Notes: generated from the sequence alone by a model not told the origin. 64,000 bases of DNA from Limimaricola cinnabarinus LL-001 (GCF_000466965.1 NZ_BATB01000006.1:56888-120887), one strand, 5' to 3'; counted from the first letter of the stretch, positions 8,858 to 22,767 are shown. A program made the numbers and translations.

Positions 8858-9339
8858 TGCGCGGGCTCGATGACGCTGCGCACGCCGCCCGTGAGCTGCG
8901 CGGTGCCCGCCGCGAGGTCGATCTCCATGCGCTGCGACGACAACGCCGTGCGCCCTTGGGTGAGCAACACGTCGCCGATGAGGGTCAGCGTACCGCCGGA
9001 GATGTCGTAGACCGCGCTCTCGGCTTCGGCGGCCTCGGTCGCGGTGACGAAGGTGACGCCGCCCTCCGCCTCGAGCCGGGCGATCTCGCCGGTGGCCTCG
9101 TCATAGACCACCTCGACCGTGGCGGCCGAGATCTTCATCTCGCCCTGACCGATCAGCACGTCGCCCTCGAAGGTGGCGCGCCCCGTGGCCTGATCGACGC
9201 TCAGGCTTTCGGCGGTGACCTCGACCGGGGCCGAGGGGTCGGCCGCGAGGCCGCCCAACGCCATCTGCGTCTGGGCCATGGCGAGGCCGGGCAACAGCAG
9301 CCCCGTGAACAGGGCGGCAATGGCGGTGGTGCGGATCAT
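8854..9339 (-). CDS. lptA: LPS transport periplasmic protein LptA
   Basis: Periplasmic bridge protein that passes LPS from LptC to the outer-membrane LptD. 161 residues, with a clear signal peptide (MIRTTAIAALFTGLLLPGLAMAQ, cleavage after AMA). The rest is an OstA-type beta-jellyroll recognisable from repeated short strands such as ATGRATFEGDVLIGQGEMKI and GGTLTLIGDVLLTQG. Its ATG overlaps the lptC stop and its stop overlaps lptB, both by four bases. Confidence 0.92.
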   Translation of the reverse strand: MIRTTAIAALFTGLLLPGLAMAQTQMALGGLAADPSAPVEVTAESLSVDQATGRATFEGDVLIGQGEMKISAATVEVVYDEATGEIARLEAEGGVTFVTATEAAEAESAVYDISGGTLTLIGDVLLTQGRTALSSQRMEIDLAAGTAQLTGGVRSVIEPAQ

Positions 9340-9941
9340 CGGCTCTCTCCTCGGCTTGCGGGATCATATAGCAGCCGCACGCCATCGGAGAACACCATGC
9401 GCGGCGCGGTCCCCTGCGGCATCTCGGTGCGCATCGCCCCGGCGGTGAGGCGGCCGAAGGGGCCGTCGACCGTGATCGCGCCGGTGGAGACGACGCGGCC
9501 GGTGCCCAGATCGGCTTCGAGCATCGGCGTTTCGACATCGTAGCCCATCGAGGTTGCGATCGAGACCGGCCCGTCGAACCGCAGCCGCCGTGCCTCGGCG
9601 TCGATCTCGCCGGTCGCGGCGCGCATTTCGATCCGTGCCCCGTCCGGGGTCTCGACCACGCCGCGCGGGGTGTCGATCGCATAGATCCCTTCGGCCTGCG
9701 GCCGCACCGTCGCCGCCTCGACCGAGATCGACGCGCCGTTTTCGGCGGTGCCCGCAAATCGCGGCGCGCTGACCCTTTGCTCGTTGGCGATGGCCTCGAT
9801 TTCGGCAAAGGGGATCTCGCTGGGTCCCTGTGGCGCGCGCGCGATCAAAAACAGCGTCGAGAGCAGCACCAGCCCGAGCAGCGGCAGCAGCACCTTGGCG
9901 CGGCCGATGAACCGCGAATAGGCATTGTCGCGCGCGTGCAT
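9336..9941 (-). CDS. lptC: LPS export ABC transporter periplasmic protein LptC
   Basis: Inner-membrane-anchored protein that receives LPS from LptB2FG and hands it to LptA. 201 residues: a short cytosolic start (MHARDNAYSRFIGRAK), one transmembrane anchor (VLLPLLGLVLLSTLFLIA, residues ~17-34), then a periplasmic beta-jellyroll. The start codon shares its A with the kdsD stop (TGATG), and the end overlaps lptA, so it is the second gene of a kdsD-lptC-lptA-lptB chain. Confidence 0.9.
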   Translation of the reverse strand: MHARDNAYSRFIGRAKVLLPLLGLVLLSTLFLIARAPQGPSEIPFAEIEAIANEQRVSAPRFAGTAENGASISVEAATVRPQAEGIYAIDTPRGVVETPDGARIEMRAATGEIDAEARRLRFDGPVSIATSMGYDVETPMLEADLGTGRVVSTGAITVDGPFGRLTAGAMRTEMPQGTAPRMVFSDGVRLLYDPASRGESR

Positions 9942-10921
9942 CAGGCCACGCCGGCCCGCAGGCAGTCATGGATGTGCAGGATGCCCAGAGGGCGGCGCGC
10001 GGCATCCTCCTCGTCCACCACGAACAGGCAGGTGATCTTGCCCGCGTTCATATGTGCCAGCGCCTCGGCGGCGAGCGCGTCGGGCCGGATGGTGCGCGGG
10101 CGCGGCGTCATGACCTCGCCGGCGCGATGGTCGAGAAGCCCCGACATGTGCCGCCGCAGGTCGCCATCGGTGACGATTCCCGCGAGCCCGCCATCCTCAT
10201 CGACGACCCCCACGACGCCGAAGCCCGCGCCGGTGATCGTCAAGAGCGTGTCGGACATCGGCGCGTCGAGCGTCACCAGCGGCAGTTCGGATGCGCCATG
10301 CATCAGGTCGCGCACCCGCGCCAGCCGCGCGCCGAGCTTGCCGCCGGGATGAAAGGCCCGGAAATCGGCCGCCGTGAAGCCGCGGCCGCGCATCAGGGCG
10401 ATGGCGATCGCGTCGCCCAGCGCCAGCGTCATCGTGGTCGAGGTGGTGGGCACCACGCCGATGCCGCAGGCCTCCGGCAGGGCGGGGAGGGCGATCGCGA
10501 TGTCGGCCTGTGTCATCAGGGTGCTCTGGGGCCGCGCCGCCACGCCGATCAGCAGAATGCCGAATCGCCGCGTATGAGCCACGAGATCCGCCAGTTCGGG
10601 CGTCTCGCCCGAGTTCGACAGCACCAGCACCACGTCGCCCTTGGAGATCATGCCCAGATCGCCATGGCTCGCCTCGGCGGGGTGCACGAAGGACGCGGGG
10701 GTGCCGGTCGAGGCGAGGGTGGCGGCGATCTTGCGCGCGACATGGCCCGATTTGCCCATGCCCGAGACGACCACCCGCCCGGTGGCGGCGCGGATCGCCG
10801 CGACGGCGGCCGTGAAGCCGCCATCGAGCCCGCGCGCGAGCGCCGCGAGACCGGCGGCCTCCTCGGCGATCACCTGCCGCGCGATCTCCAGATCCCTCGC
10901 GGGCTGATCCGCGTCGCCCAT
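9941..10921 (-). CDS. kdsD: KpsF/GutQ family arabinose-5-phosphate isomerase
   Basis: Interconverts ribulose-5-phosphate and arabinose-5-phosphate, the first step to Kdo for the LPS inner core. 326 residues from ATG 10921. An N-terminal SIS domain (VVVSGMGKSGHVARKIAATL, HGDLGMISKGDVVLVLSNSG) is followed by two CBS domains (DAPMSDTLLTITGAGFGVVG and LRRHMSGLLDHRAGEVMTPR onward). The alternative upstream starts would run into rnd, whose stop is only a base away. Position directly before lptCAB supports kdsD over GutQ. Confidence 0.93.
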   Translation of the reverse strand: MGDADQPARDLEIARQVIAEEAAGLAALARGLDGGFTAAVAAIRAATGRVVVSGMGKSGHVARKIAATLASTGTPASFVHPAEASHGDLGMISKGDVVLVLSNSGETPELADLVAHTRRFGILLIGVAARPQSTLMTQADIAIALPALPEACGIGVVPTTSTTMTLALGDAIAIALMRGRGFTAADFRAFHPGGKLGARLARVRDLMHGASELPLVTLDAPMSDTLLTITGAGFGVVGVVDEDGGLAGIVTDGDLRRHMSGLLDHRAGEVMTPRPRTIRPDALAAEALAHMNAGKITCLFVVDEEDAARRPLGILHIHDCLRAGVA

Positions 10922-10922
10922 C

Positions 10923-11534
10923 TCAGTGCGCGAAGATGTCGGCATCGGGCCAGCCCGCGAGGTCGAGGGCGGCGCGGGTGGGCAGGAAGTCGAAGCAGCT
11001 CTGCGCCAGCTCGCGACGCCCCTCGCGTTCGAGCTTGGCGTCGAGCGCGGCCTTGAGGCGGTGCAGGTGAAGCACGTCCGAAGCGGCGTAGTCGAGCTGC
11101 GCATTGGTCAGCTCTTCGGCGCCCCAGTCCGATTGCTGCTGCTGCTTGGAAATATCGACGCCGACCAACTCCTGCAGCAGGTATTTCAGCCCGTGCCGCT
11201 CGGTGAAGGTGCGCACCAGCTTGGAGGCGATCTTGGTGCAGTAGACCGGTGCGGCGGTGGCGCCGAAGGCGTGCTGCATCGCGGCGATGTCGAATCGGCC
11301 GAAATGGAACAGCTTGAGCACCTGCGGGTCCTTGAGGAGCCGCACGAGATTGGGTGCCGCGCTCTGCCCGGGCCGGATCTGGATCATGTGGCAATGCCCG
11401 TCGCCGCCCGACATCTGCACGAGACAGAGCCTGTCGCGGATCGGGTTGAGGCCCATGGTCTCGCAATCGATGGCCACGACGGGACCGAGATCGAGATCGT
11501 CGGGAATATCCTGCTGGTAAAGGTGGTTCGCCAC
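10923..11534 (-). CDS. rnd: ribonuclease D, short alphaproteobacterial form
   Basis: DEDDy-family 3'-5' exonuclease for RNA 3' end trimming. At 203 residues it contains only the exonuclease domain and lacks the HRDC domains of E. coli RNase D, as is common in alphaproteobacteria. Exo I is VVAIDCETMGLNP (D23, E25), Exo II lies in LKLFHFGRFDIAAM, and Exo III is QLDYAASDVLHLHRL with the catalytic Tyr. It stands between tRNA-Leu and kdsD, one base from the latter, so the tRNA promoter may also feed this operon. Confidence 0.9.
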   Translation of the reverse strand: MANHLYQQDIPDDLDLGPVVAIDCETMGLNPIRDRLCLVQMSGGDGHCHMIQIRPGQSAAPNLVRLLKDPQVLKLFHFGRFDIAAMQHAFGATAAPVYCTKIASKLVRTFTERHGLKYLLQELVGVDISKQQQQSDWGAEELTNAQLDYAASDVLHLHRLKAALDAKLEREGRRELAQSCFDFLPTRAALDLAGWPDADIFAH

Positions 11535-11565
11535 GATGTCCTCGCTGTTGATCTACGAGGAGGGA

Positions 11566-11652
<87 letters not shown>

Positions 11653-11668
11653 AGGTCGTGTGAGGGGC

Positions 11669-11697
11669 GATCTACGGAATGGCGCGGGGGGTGTCAA
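11669..11697 (-). promoter_or_regulatory. promoter of tRNA-Leu
   Basis: On the minus strand TTGACA (11697-11692) is followed after exactly 17 bp by TAGATC (11674-11669). Transcription would begin near 11662, about 10 nt before the mature 5' end at 11652. Perfect -35, ideal spacing and correct placement make this the best promoter in the window. It may also drive rnd and the kdsD-lpt genes. Confidence 0.75.
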
Positions 11698-11867
11698 CGG
11701 GCAATCCGCGGGAAATTTTGCTGTCCCTGCGGAAGGCGACGATGGACGGGACCGAGGGCGGCGCGGCGCGGAGGGCCCGTGGCGAGCGGTGCCGGATCGG
11801 CGCTTGTCCGCGTGGCTCCCGGGGGGTAAACCGCGAAGCGTCAATTCACCTTATCAGGGCGGGGCAG

Positions 11868-12851
11868 ATGACCGGACTTGTGACCATCTACGGCGGATCG
11901 GGCTTCCTCGGACGCTATATCACGCGTCGTCTGGCGCAGCAGGGCTGGCGCGTCCGCGTCGCCTGCCGCCGCCCCGAAGAGGCGCTGTTCGTGCGCACCT
12001 ACGGCGTCGTAGGTCAGGTCGAGCCGGTGTTTTGCAACATCCGCGACGACGACAGCGTGCGCGGCGTGATGACCGGCGCCGACGCGGTGGTGAACTGCGT
12101 GGGCGTTCTGGCCGAAAAAGGCCGCAATACCTTCAAGGCGGTGCAGGAGGAGGGCCCCGAGCGGATCGCCCGCCTCGCCGCCGAGCTGGGGGTGGCGCGG
12201 ATGGTGCATGTCTCGGCGATCGGCGCCGACGCCGAGAGCGAGAGCGAATACGCCCGCAGCAAGGCCGCGGGCGAGGCGGGCGTGCTGCGCCACATGCCGC
12301 AGGCGGTGGTCCTGCGCCCCTCGATCCTGTTCGGCTCCGAGGACGAGTTTTTCAACCGCTTTGCTTCGATGGCGCAGATATCGCCGGTGATCCCGGTGGT
12401 CGGGGCCAACACGAAGTTCCAGCCGGTTCATGCGGACGACGTGGCCAATGCCGCCGCCCTCGCGGTGACCGGCCATGCCGCCCCCGGTGTCTACGAGCTG
12501 GGCGGGCCCGACGTGCATAGCTTCCGCGAGCTGATTGTGCAGATGCTGCGGATCATCCGCCGCCGTCGCCTCGTGCTGGCGCTGCCCTTCGGCGTGGGCC
12601 GTCTGATGGCCACCGCTGGTGGTGTGGTGCAGATGCTGTCCCTCGGGCTGGTGCGCGCGCCGATCACCGCAGACCAGGTCGCCAATCTGCGCCATGACAA
12701 CGTCGTGGGCACAGGCGCCAAGGGTTTCAGCGATCTAGGCATCGAGCCGATCGCGATGGAGGCTGTGCTGCCTGACTACCTGTGGCGCTTCCGTCCCTCG
12801 GGGCAGTATCTGGCCATCAAGGAATCGGCGCGTAACCTGCGCCCGCACTAA
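11868..12851 (+). CDS. complex I NDUFA9 subunit family protein (atypical SDR)
   Basis: 327-residue atypical short-chain dehydrogenase fold related to the NDUFA9/39-kDa accessory subunit of mitochondrial complex I, widespread in alphaproteobacteria. The NAD(P)-binding glycine motif is TIYGGSGFLGRYI at residues 6-18, followed by RVRVACRRPE. The Tyr-x3-Lys pair is represented by SEYARSKAAGE. Roles as a complex I assembly or quinone-linked factor are known for relatives; here it is inferred. I chose ATG 11868 because it starts directly at the Rossmann strand. uppP follows 18 bp later. Confidence 0.88.
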   Translation: MTGLVTIYGGSGFLGRYITRRLAQQGWRVRVACRRPEEALFVRTYGVVGQVEPVFCNIRDDDSVRGVMTGADAVVNCVGVLAEKGRNTFKAVQEEGPERIARLAAELGVARMVHVSAIGADAESESEYARSKAAGEAGVLRHMPQAVVLRPSILFGSEDEFFNRFASMAQISPVIPVVGANTKFQPVHADDVANAAALAVTGHAAPGVYELGGPDVHSFRELIVQMLRIIRRRRLVLALPFGVGRLMATAGGVVQMLSLGLVRAPITADQVANLRHDNVVGTGAKGFSDLGIEPIAMEAVLPDYLWRFRPSGQYLAIKESARNLRPH

Positions 12852-12869
12852 CGAACGGACAATAGTATC

Positions 12870-13676
12870 ATGACCGGAGAGACGATTCTCCTGCCGCTCC
12901 TCCTCGGGCTTCTGGAGGGGCTGACGGAGTTCATTCCGGTGTCCTCGACCGGCCATCTGCTGCTCGCGGGGCATTTTCTCGGCTTCGAGAGCAACGGCAA
13001 GACCTTTGAGGTGGTGATCCAGCTCGGCGCGGTGCTGGCGCTGCTCACGCTCTATTTCGGGCAGCTTTGGCGGGTGCTGCGCGACGCGCCGCACGACCCC
13101 CAGGCGCGGCGCTTCATCGCCGCGGTGCTGATCGCGTTCCTGCCGGCGGCGGTGATCGGGGTGCTGGCGCATGACATCATCAAGACGGTGCTGTTCGAGA
13201 CGCCTGCGCTGATCGCGGTGATGCTGGTGCTGGGCGGCATCGTGCTGCTCTTCGTCGACCGCATGGCGCTCAACCCGCGTCATGACGACGCGATGAAGTT
13301 GCCGGTGCGCACGGCGCTGGCCATCGGCTTCTTTCAGGTGCTGGCCATGGTGCCGGGCGTCTCGCGGTCGGGGGCGACCATCGTCGGCGGGCTGCTCATG
13401 GGTGTGAACAAGCGCGCGGCGGCGGAGTTCTCGTTCTTTCTGTCGATGCCGACCATGGCCGGGGCGGTGGCCTACGATCTGTTCAAGAACCGTGACGTGC
13501 TCGACTGGAGCGCGCTCAACGAGATCGCCATCGGTTTTGCCATGGCCTTCGTGTCGGGGGCGATCGTGGTCAAATGGCTGCTCGGCTATGTCTCGCGTCA
13601 TGGCTACGCGCTGTTCGGTTGGTGGCGAATCATCGTCGGGGTCGCGGCCCTCATCGGTCTGTTTCTGGTTGGATGA
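12870..13676 (+). CDS. uppP: undecaprenyl-diphosphatase
   Basis: Integral membrane phosphatase (BacA/UppP) that recycles undecaprenyl pyrophosphate to the monophosphate carrier needed for peptidoglycan and surface polysaccharides; overexpression of the family gives bacitracin resistance. 268 residues with about eight hydrophobic segments. Both family motifs are intact: [17 protein letters not shown] near residues 16-32 and [17 protein letters not shown] near 162-178, containing the catalytic Glu, Ser and Arg. It follows the NDUFA9-like gene by 18 bp, probably as an operon. Confidence 0.95.
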   Translation: MTGETILLPLLLGLLEGLTEFIPVSSTGHLLLAGHFLGFESNGKTFEVVIQLGAVLALLTLYFGQLWRVLRDAPHDPQARRFIAAVLIAFLPAAVIGVLAHDIIKTVLFETPALIAVMLVLGGIVLLFVDRMALNPRHDDAMKLPVRTALAIGFFQVLAMVPGVSRSGATIVGGLLMGVNKRAAAEFSFFLSMPTMAGAVAYDLFKNRDVLDWSALNEIAIGFAMAFVSGAIVVKWLLGYVSRHGYALFGWWRIIVGVAALIGLFLVG

Positions 13677-13833
13677 GCGCATAGGTATTTCATACTGACC
13701 TAAAAATCCTTCATGGCACCGAATAATTTCTCGACAGGCGCGCTAAAGCGATAAATGGGTCAGTGTTGCTGACTTTTCAACGGCACGGCCTTTCTGTATC
13801 TCACTCGCGAGCCCAGCCAGAGGGAGACCAGCC
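13677..13833 (+). promoter_or_regulatory. gltD upstream region with repeated ACTGAC/GTCAGT elements
   Basis: 157 bp between uppP and gltD, clearly more A/T-rich than its surroundings. ACTGACC (13694-13700) is mirrored by GGTCAGT (13758-13764), and the second is followed by CTGAC (13769-13773), forming GTCAG-N5-CTGAC. These are possible binding sites for a glutamate-synthase regulator. GATAAA at 13750 could be a -10 box but has no good -35. No terminator for uppP is evident. Confidence 0.4.
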
Positions 13834-15273
13834 ATGGCCGAGAACAAGATGCTGAAATTCGTGTCCGTACCGCGGGACATGCCGGAAAAGCGTCTGGCCA
13901 CAGCGCGGCGCGAGGATTTCCAGGAGATCTACGCCGAGTTCGCCCGTGACAAGGCGGCCGAGCAGTCGAGCCGCTGCAGCCAGTGCGGCGTGCCCTATTG
14001 CCAGACGCATTGCCCGCTTCACAACAACATCCCCGACTGGCTGCGCCTGACCGCCGAAGGCCGCCTGCAGGAGGCCTACGAGGTCTCTCAGGCCACCAAC
14101 ACCTTCCCCGAGATCTGCGGCCGCATCTGCCCGCAGGACCGGCTTTGCGAAGGCAACTGCGTGATCGAGCAGTCGGGCCACGGCACCGTCACCATCGGCT
14201 CGGTCGAGAAGTTCATCACCGACACCGCGTGGGACGAAGGCTGGGTCCAGCCGATCCGTCCCGCCCGCGAGCGCACCGAGAGCGTCGGCATCATCGGTGC
14301 CGGTCCCGGCGGCTTGGCAGCGGCCGACTACCTGCGCCGCGCAGGTGTGCAGGTCACGGTCTATGACCGCTACGACCGCGTCGGTGGGCTGATGACCTAT
14401 GGCATCCCGGGCTTCAAGCTCGAGAAGGAGATCGTGGACCGCCGCACGAAGCAGTTCGAGGAATCAGGCGTCGAGTTCGTGCTGAACTGCAAGGTCGGCG
14501 AGGACATCTCCTTCGACGCCATCCGCGGCAAGCACGATGCCGTGCTGATCGCCACGGGGGTCTACAAATCGCGCGACCTGCCCGACAGCGAGCATGGCGG
14601 CGTTGTGCGTGCCATCGACTACCTCACCGCCTCGAACCGCAAGAATTTCGGCGACGACGTGCCCGAATACGACAGCGGCGAGCTGAACGCCGAAGGCAAG
14701 AAGGTCGTGGTGATCGGCGGCGGCGATACCGCCATGGACTGCGTGCGCACGGCGATCCGTCAGGGCGCCGAAAGCGTGAAGTGCCTCTATCGCCGCGACC
14801 GGGCCAACATGCCCGGAAGCCAGCGCGAGGTCGCCAATGCCGAGGAGGAGGGCGTCGATCTGGTCTGGCTTTCGGCCCCCAAGGGCTTCGAGTGCGGCCC
14901 CGAGGGAGTGAAGGGCGTGCATGTCCACAAGATGCGCCTTGGCACCCCCGACGCCACCGGCCGCCGCATGCCCGAGAAGATCGAGGGCGCCGATTACCTT
15001 GAAGAGGCCGATCTGGTGGTCAAGGCGCTGGGCTTCGAGCCCGAGGACCTACCGACGCTTTGGGGCGTCGAAGGGCTGGAAGTGACCCGCTGGGGCACCG
15101 TGCGGGCCGAATTCGGCACCGGCGCCACCTCGCTCGACGGCGTCTATGCCGTGGGCGACATCGTGCGCGGCGCTTCGCTCGTCGTCTGGGCGATCCGCGA
15201 CGGGCGTGACAGCGCCACCGCGATCGTGAATTATCTCGACCAGTCCGCCAGCGCCGGCGTCGCCGCCGAGTGA
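13834..15273 (+). CDS. gltD: glutamate synthase [NADPH] small subunit
   Basis: Beta subunit of NADPH-GOGAT, passing electrons from NADPH through FAD and Fe-S clusters to GltB for glutamate formation from glutamine and 2-oxoglutarate. 479 residues. The N-terminal cysteine set SRCSQCGVPYCQTHCPLH (C48, C51, C56, C60) and CGRICPQDRLCEGNC bind the [4Fe-4S] clusters. The FAD site is IIGAGPGGLAAADYL and the NADPH site VVVIGGGDTAMDC. ATG 13834 has GAGGGAGA upstream. It precedes gltB, with one exported protein gene between. Confidence 0.96.
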   Translation: MAENKMLKFVSVPRDMPEKRLATARREDFQEIYAEFARDKAAEQSSRCSQCGVPYCQTHCPLHNNIPDWLRLTAEGRLQEAYEVSQATNTFPEICGRICPQDRLCEGNCVIEQSGHGTVTIGSVEKFITDTAWDEGWVQPIRPARERTESVGIIGAGPGGLAAADYLRRAGVQVTVYDRYDRVGGLMTYGIPGFKLEKEIVDRRTKQFEESGVEFVLNCKVGEDISFDAIRGKHDAVLIATGVYKSRDLPDSEHGGVVRAIDYLTASNRKNFGDDVPEYDSGELNAEGKKVVVIGGGDTAMDCVRTAIRQGAESVKCLYRRDRANMPGSQREVANAEEEGVDLVWLSAPKGFECGPEGVKGVHVHKMRLGTPDATGRRMPEKIEGADYLEEADLVVKALGFEPEDLPTLWGVEGLEVTRWGTVRAEFGTGATSLDGVYAVGDIVRGASLVVWAIRDGRDSATAIVNYLDQSASAGVAAE

Positions 15274-15331
15274 GCCCATGCGCGGGCTTTGGCCCGTGCC
15301 GCCCCGGGGCGCCGGTTATCGGGGGCTGATG

Positions 15332-15351
15332 CCCCGGCCTTCGGGCCGGGG
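15332..15351 (+). other. UUCG-capped RNA hairpin between gltD and the next gene
   Basis: CCCCGGCC-TTCG-GGCCGGGG forms a perfect 8-bp stem with a UUCG tetraloop in the 139-bp gap. No T-run follows, so it is not a typical intrinsic terminator. A role in RNA stability or partial termination between gltD and gltB is possible. Confidence 0.5.
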
Positions 15352-15412
15352 TCGCCCGATCCCGACAGTTCCCGACGACCCATGTCCCGCCGACCCCGTT
15401 TCGGAGACCGCC

Positions 15413-16118
15413 ATGAAGACGCCGATCGCCCTCCTGCTTTGCGCGTGGCCCGCTATGGCCAGTGCGCAGGCCCCACGCGAGGTGGCGCTGCCCGAGGGCT
15501 GCGCCGCCGCGCTGACCGTGCAGACCGCGAATTGCACCGTGTCGCATCATTTCACCTGCGAGGGCGACCCCGAGGGCTGGCGCCGCAGGGTCGATCTCGA
15601 CCTCGACGGGGTGAGCTACTTCGGTGCCATCGACGCCGAGACCCAATGGGTCGAGAGCGTCTATCCGCGCGCCGACCGGCGCGAGGCGCTCGCTCCCGAT
15701 CCCGCTGATCCGGCCTCCTTCACCGAACTGTCGGAAACCGGGGCCGACAGCTTCGATTTCACGACCCTCTCGGATCAGGTCGGCGAAACCCGCTATGTCG
15801 GCTTCGACAGCCTGACCGGCGAGACCGTCACCATCGACGGCGTCGAGCTTGAGCAGACCGATTACGAGGTACGCGCCACCGGCGAGGATGGCGAGGTCCT
15901 TTGGGTCAGCCGCGGCACCGAGTTCATCGACCGCGCCCGACGCATCTTCCTGTCGGGCACGAGCGAAGTGACCGGGCCGGAGGGCAGCTTCACCTCGGAC
16001 GACACGCCGATCGAATTCATTCTTCCGGGCGAGCCGGGTTTCCTCTCGTCCAACCCCAAACACGGCTGCGGCGCGACCATGTCGTCGGCACCCGCCCCCA
16101 TCGCCAAGGAGATCTTCC

Positions 16119-16132
<14 letters not shown>
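15413..16132 (+). CDS. exported protein of unknown function between gltD and gltB
   Basis: 239 residues with a signal peptide (MKTPIALLLCAWPAMASAQA, cleavage after ASA). ATG 15413 has CGGAGA upstream. The mature part is acidic, with four cysteines (PEGCAAA, TANCTVS, FTCEGD, KHGCGA) that could form two disulfides. It consists of short strands such as YFGAIDAETQWVESVYPRAD. No enzyme motif is visible and I do not recognise the family by name. Its last 14 bases overlap gltB, so the two are probably translationally coupled, which is odd for a periplasmic protein in a cytosolic enzyme operon. Confidence 0.8.
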
Positions 16133-20666
<4,534 letters not shown>

Positions 20667-20688
20667 TGCGAATCGCGGTCGAGAATCG

Positions 20689-20720
20689 AAGGGCCGGGGC
20701 GGCGACGCCCCGGCCCTTTC
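20689..20720 (+). terminator. intrinsic terminator after gltB
   Basis: A perfect 13-bp stem (20689-20701 with 20706-20718) and a GCGA loop, ending in CCCTTTC. It sits 23 bp after the gltB stop and closes the gltD-gltB transcription unit. Confidence 0.8.
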
Positions 20721-20841
20721 GCATCCAAGCGGGGAGGGGCATGGCAGCCATGCGGGAACCCGGCGGGGCCCTCAAGGGTAGTCATGCCGCACCGCAACAT
20801 AGCCCGGAACACCGGCGCGACGGCGGCAACCTGACAAACGG

Positions 20842-21855
20842 ATGTGCCCGATGACCTCCATGAACAAACGAGATCCGGCTTCCCTCTCGCGCAAGGCCGC
20901 GCAGCGGTTCAAGATCCGCGCCGTCGCGGGGACCGCCATCGCGACCATGGCGGCCTCGGCCTATGCCAACCACCGCCTTGCGAAGCGCGCCGAACGGGAC
21001 AACCCGCCCATGGGGCGGTTCATCACGGTGAAGGGTGTGCGGCTGCACTACCTCGAACGCGGCACCGGCCCGGCGTTGGTGCTGCTGCATGGCAATGGCA
21101 GCATGATCCAGGATTTCGAGAGCAGCGGGCTGATCGACATGGCGGCGCGGCACCACCGGGTCATTGTCTTCGACCGGCCCGGCTTTGGTCACAGCGCCCG
21201 CCCACGCAACACCGTCTGGACGCCCGAGATGCAGGCAATGCTGCTACACGAGGCGCTGGGCCGGATCGGCGTGACGCGCGCAACGGTGCTGGGCCATTCC
21301 TGGGGCTGTTCGGTGGCGGTCGCGCTCGCCGACCGCTTTCCGGAGGCGGTTTCGGGGCTGGTGCTGGCCTCGGGTTATTATTACCCGAGCCCGCGCGCCG
21401 ATGTCGTGGGCCTTTCGGCTCCAGCGGTGCCGGTGCTGGGCGACGTGCTGCGCTATGCCGTCTCGCCGCATCTGGCGCGGGTGATATGGCCCGCCGTGCT
21501 GGAGCATCTTTTCGCGCCGCGCCCGGTGCCCGCGAAGTTCGCGCAGTTTCCCAAGGAAATGGCGGTGCGCCCCTCGCAGATCCGCGCCAGCGCCGCTGAG
21601 ACCGCGATGATGATCCCCCGCGCCGCCGCGGCGCGGTCCCGTTACGCGGCACTATCGATGCCCGTCGCCATCGTCGCGGGTGCCGAGGACCGGCTGATCG
21701 ATTGCGAGGCGCAGTCGGCCCGGCTGCATGGGGAGATCGCCCAGAGCAGCTTCGACCGCCTGCCGGGGGAGGGCCATATGATCCAGCAGACCGCGACACA
21801 TGCCCTCATGGCTGCGATCGACAAGGTGGCCGTGCCGCGCCCCCGCGCGGCCTGA
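20842..21855 (+). CDS. alpha/beta hydrolase
   Basis: 337-residue alpha/beta-hydrolase. The oxyanion-hole motif LLHGNGSMIQDF is near residue 81. The nucleophile elbow GHSWGCS has Ser153, the acid is probably in GAEDRLID and the histidine in GEGHMIQQ. Residues ~24-48 (KIRAVAGTAIATMAASAYAN) may be a weak membrane anchor or signal. Start could be 20842, 20851 or 20860, all in frame. Substrate unknown; the sequence most resembles general esterase or haloperoxidase-like hydrolases. It stands alone between the gltB terminator and mtgA. Confidence 0.85.
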   Translation: MCPMTSMNKRDPASLSRKAAQRFKIRAVAGTAIATMAASAYANHRLAKRAERDNPPMGRFITVKGVRLHYLERGTGPALVLLHGNGSMIQDFESSGLIDMAARHHRVIVFDRPGFGHSARPRNTVWTPEMQAMLLHEALGRIGVTRATVLGHSWGCSVAVALADRFPEAVSGLVLASGYYYPSPRADVVGLSAPAVPVLGDVLRYAVSPHLARVIWPAVLEHLFAPRPVPAKFAQFPKEMAVRPSQIRASAAETAMMIPRAAAARSRYAALSMPVAIVAGAEDRLIDCEAQSARLHGEIAQSSFDRLPGEGHMIQQTATHALMAAIDKVAVPRPRAA

Positions 21856-21953
21856 ACGGAGTGCGGCGGGGGCGATGCGACACCGCATCGCTCCTTGGAA
21901 ACGGGCCCGAGGTTCGGCTTGACCGGACCCCGGCGGGCAAGGTCTATGGCGGC

Positions 21954-22720
21954 ATGGCCAAACCCGTGAACACCTCCAAGACCGGCTCCGCCGCCCGACG
22001 CAACCGCAAGGCAAAAAGCGCCGCCGAGACGCCCGCCGATGCCGCTCTGCGCACGCCCGCGCGCTGGATCGCGCGCGTCGCCCTCTGGGCCGCTCTGGGC
22101 CTCGTCGGCCTCGCGGGCGCGCTGGTTCTGCTGTTTTCGACCTTCAACCCGCCGATCACCCCCTACATGATGTCCGAGCGCGCGCGGCTGGGCGAGATCG
22201 CCCATGATTGGGTGCCGATGGAGGAGATCGCGCCCGTCATGGCCCGCGCCGCCGTCGCCGCAGAGGACGCCAATTTCTGCCTGCACTGGGGGCTCGACCT
22301 CAAGGCGATCCGCACGGCGATGGCTTCGGGCGGCAATCGCGGCGCGTCGACCATCAGCCAGCAGGTGGTCAAGAACGTCTATCTCTGGCAGGGGCGCAGC
22401 TGGCTTCGCAAGGCGCTCGAGGCCGGGATGACGCCTGCCGTCGAGGCGGTCTGGTCCAAGAGGCGGATCCTCGAGACCTATCTCAACGTGGCCGAGTTCG
22501 ACGAGGGGGTGTTCGGCGTCGGCAGGGCCGCACCGCATTATTTCGGCGTGTCCGCCGCCGACCTGTCGGAGGTGCAGGCGCCCGCCTCGCCGCGATTCTG
22601 CCGGACCCAAAGGCGCGATCGGCTTCGGACCCGTCGGACTTCGTACGCCGCCGCGCCGCCGCGATTCTCGACGGCGCCGCGACGATCCGGCGCGACGGGC
22701 GAGACGACTGCTTCGAGTGA
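21954..22720 (+). CDS. mtgA: monofunctional peptidoglycan transglycosylase (frameshifted at 22580)
   Basis: GT51 enzyme that polymerises lipid II glycan strands at the inner membrane. Residues 1-30 are cytosolic and basic, 39-62 a transmembrane anchor (ARVALWAALGLVGLAGALVLL). The catalytic GT51 region is intact: E104 in AVAAEDANFCLHWG, GASTISQQVVKNVYLW, and KRRILETYLNVAEF. The frame is lost after LSEVQA and resumes one frame back at ARLAAILPDPKARS. Restoring one G at 22580/22581 gives LSEVQAARLAAILPDP and a 255-residue protein ending at 22720. It lies 47 bp before fzlA. Confidence 0.88.
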
Positions 22721-22767
22721 TGCGCACGGGATTGAAGCGGCGCGACAGTTGCGGCAGATAGGGGAGC

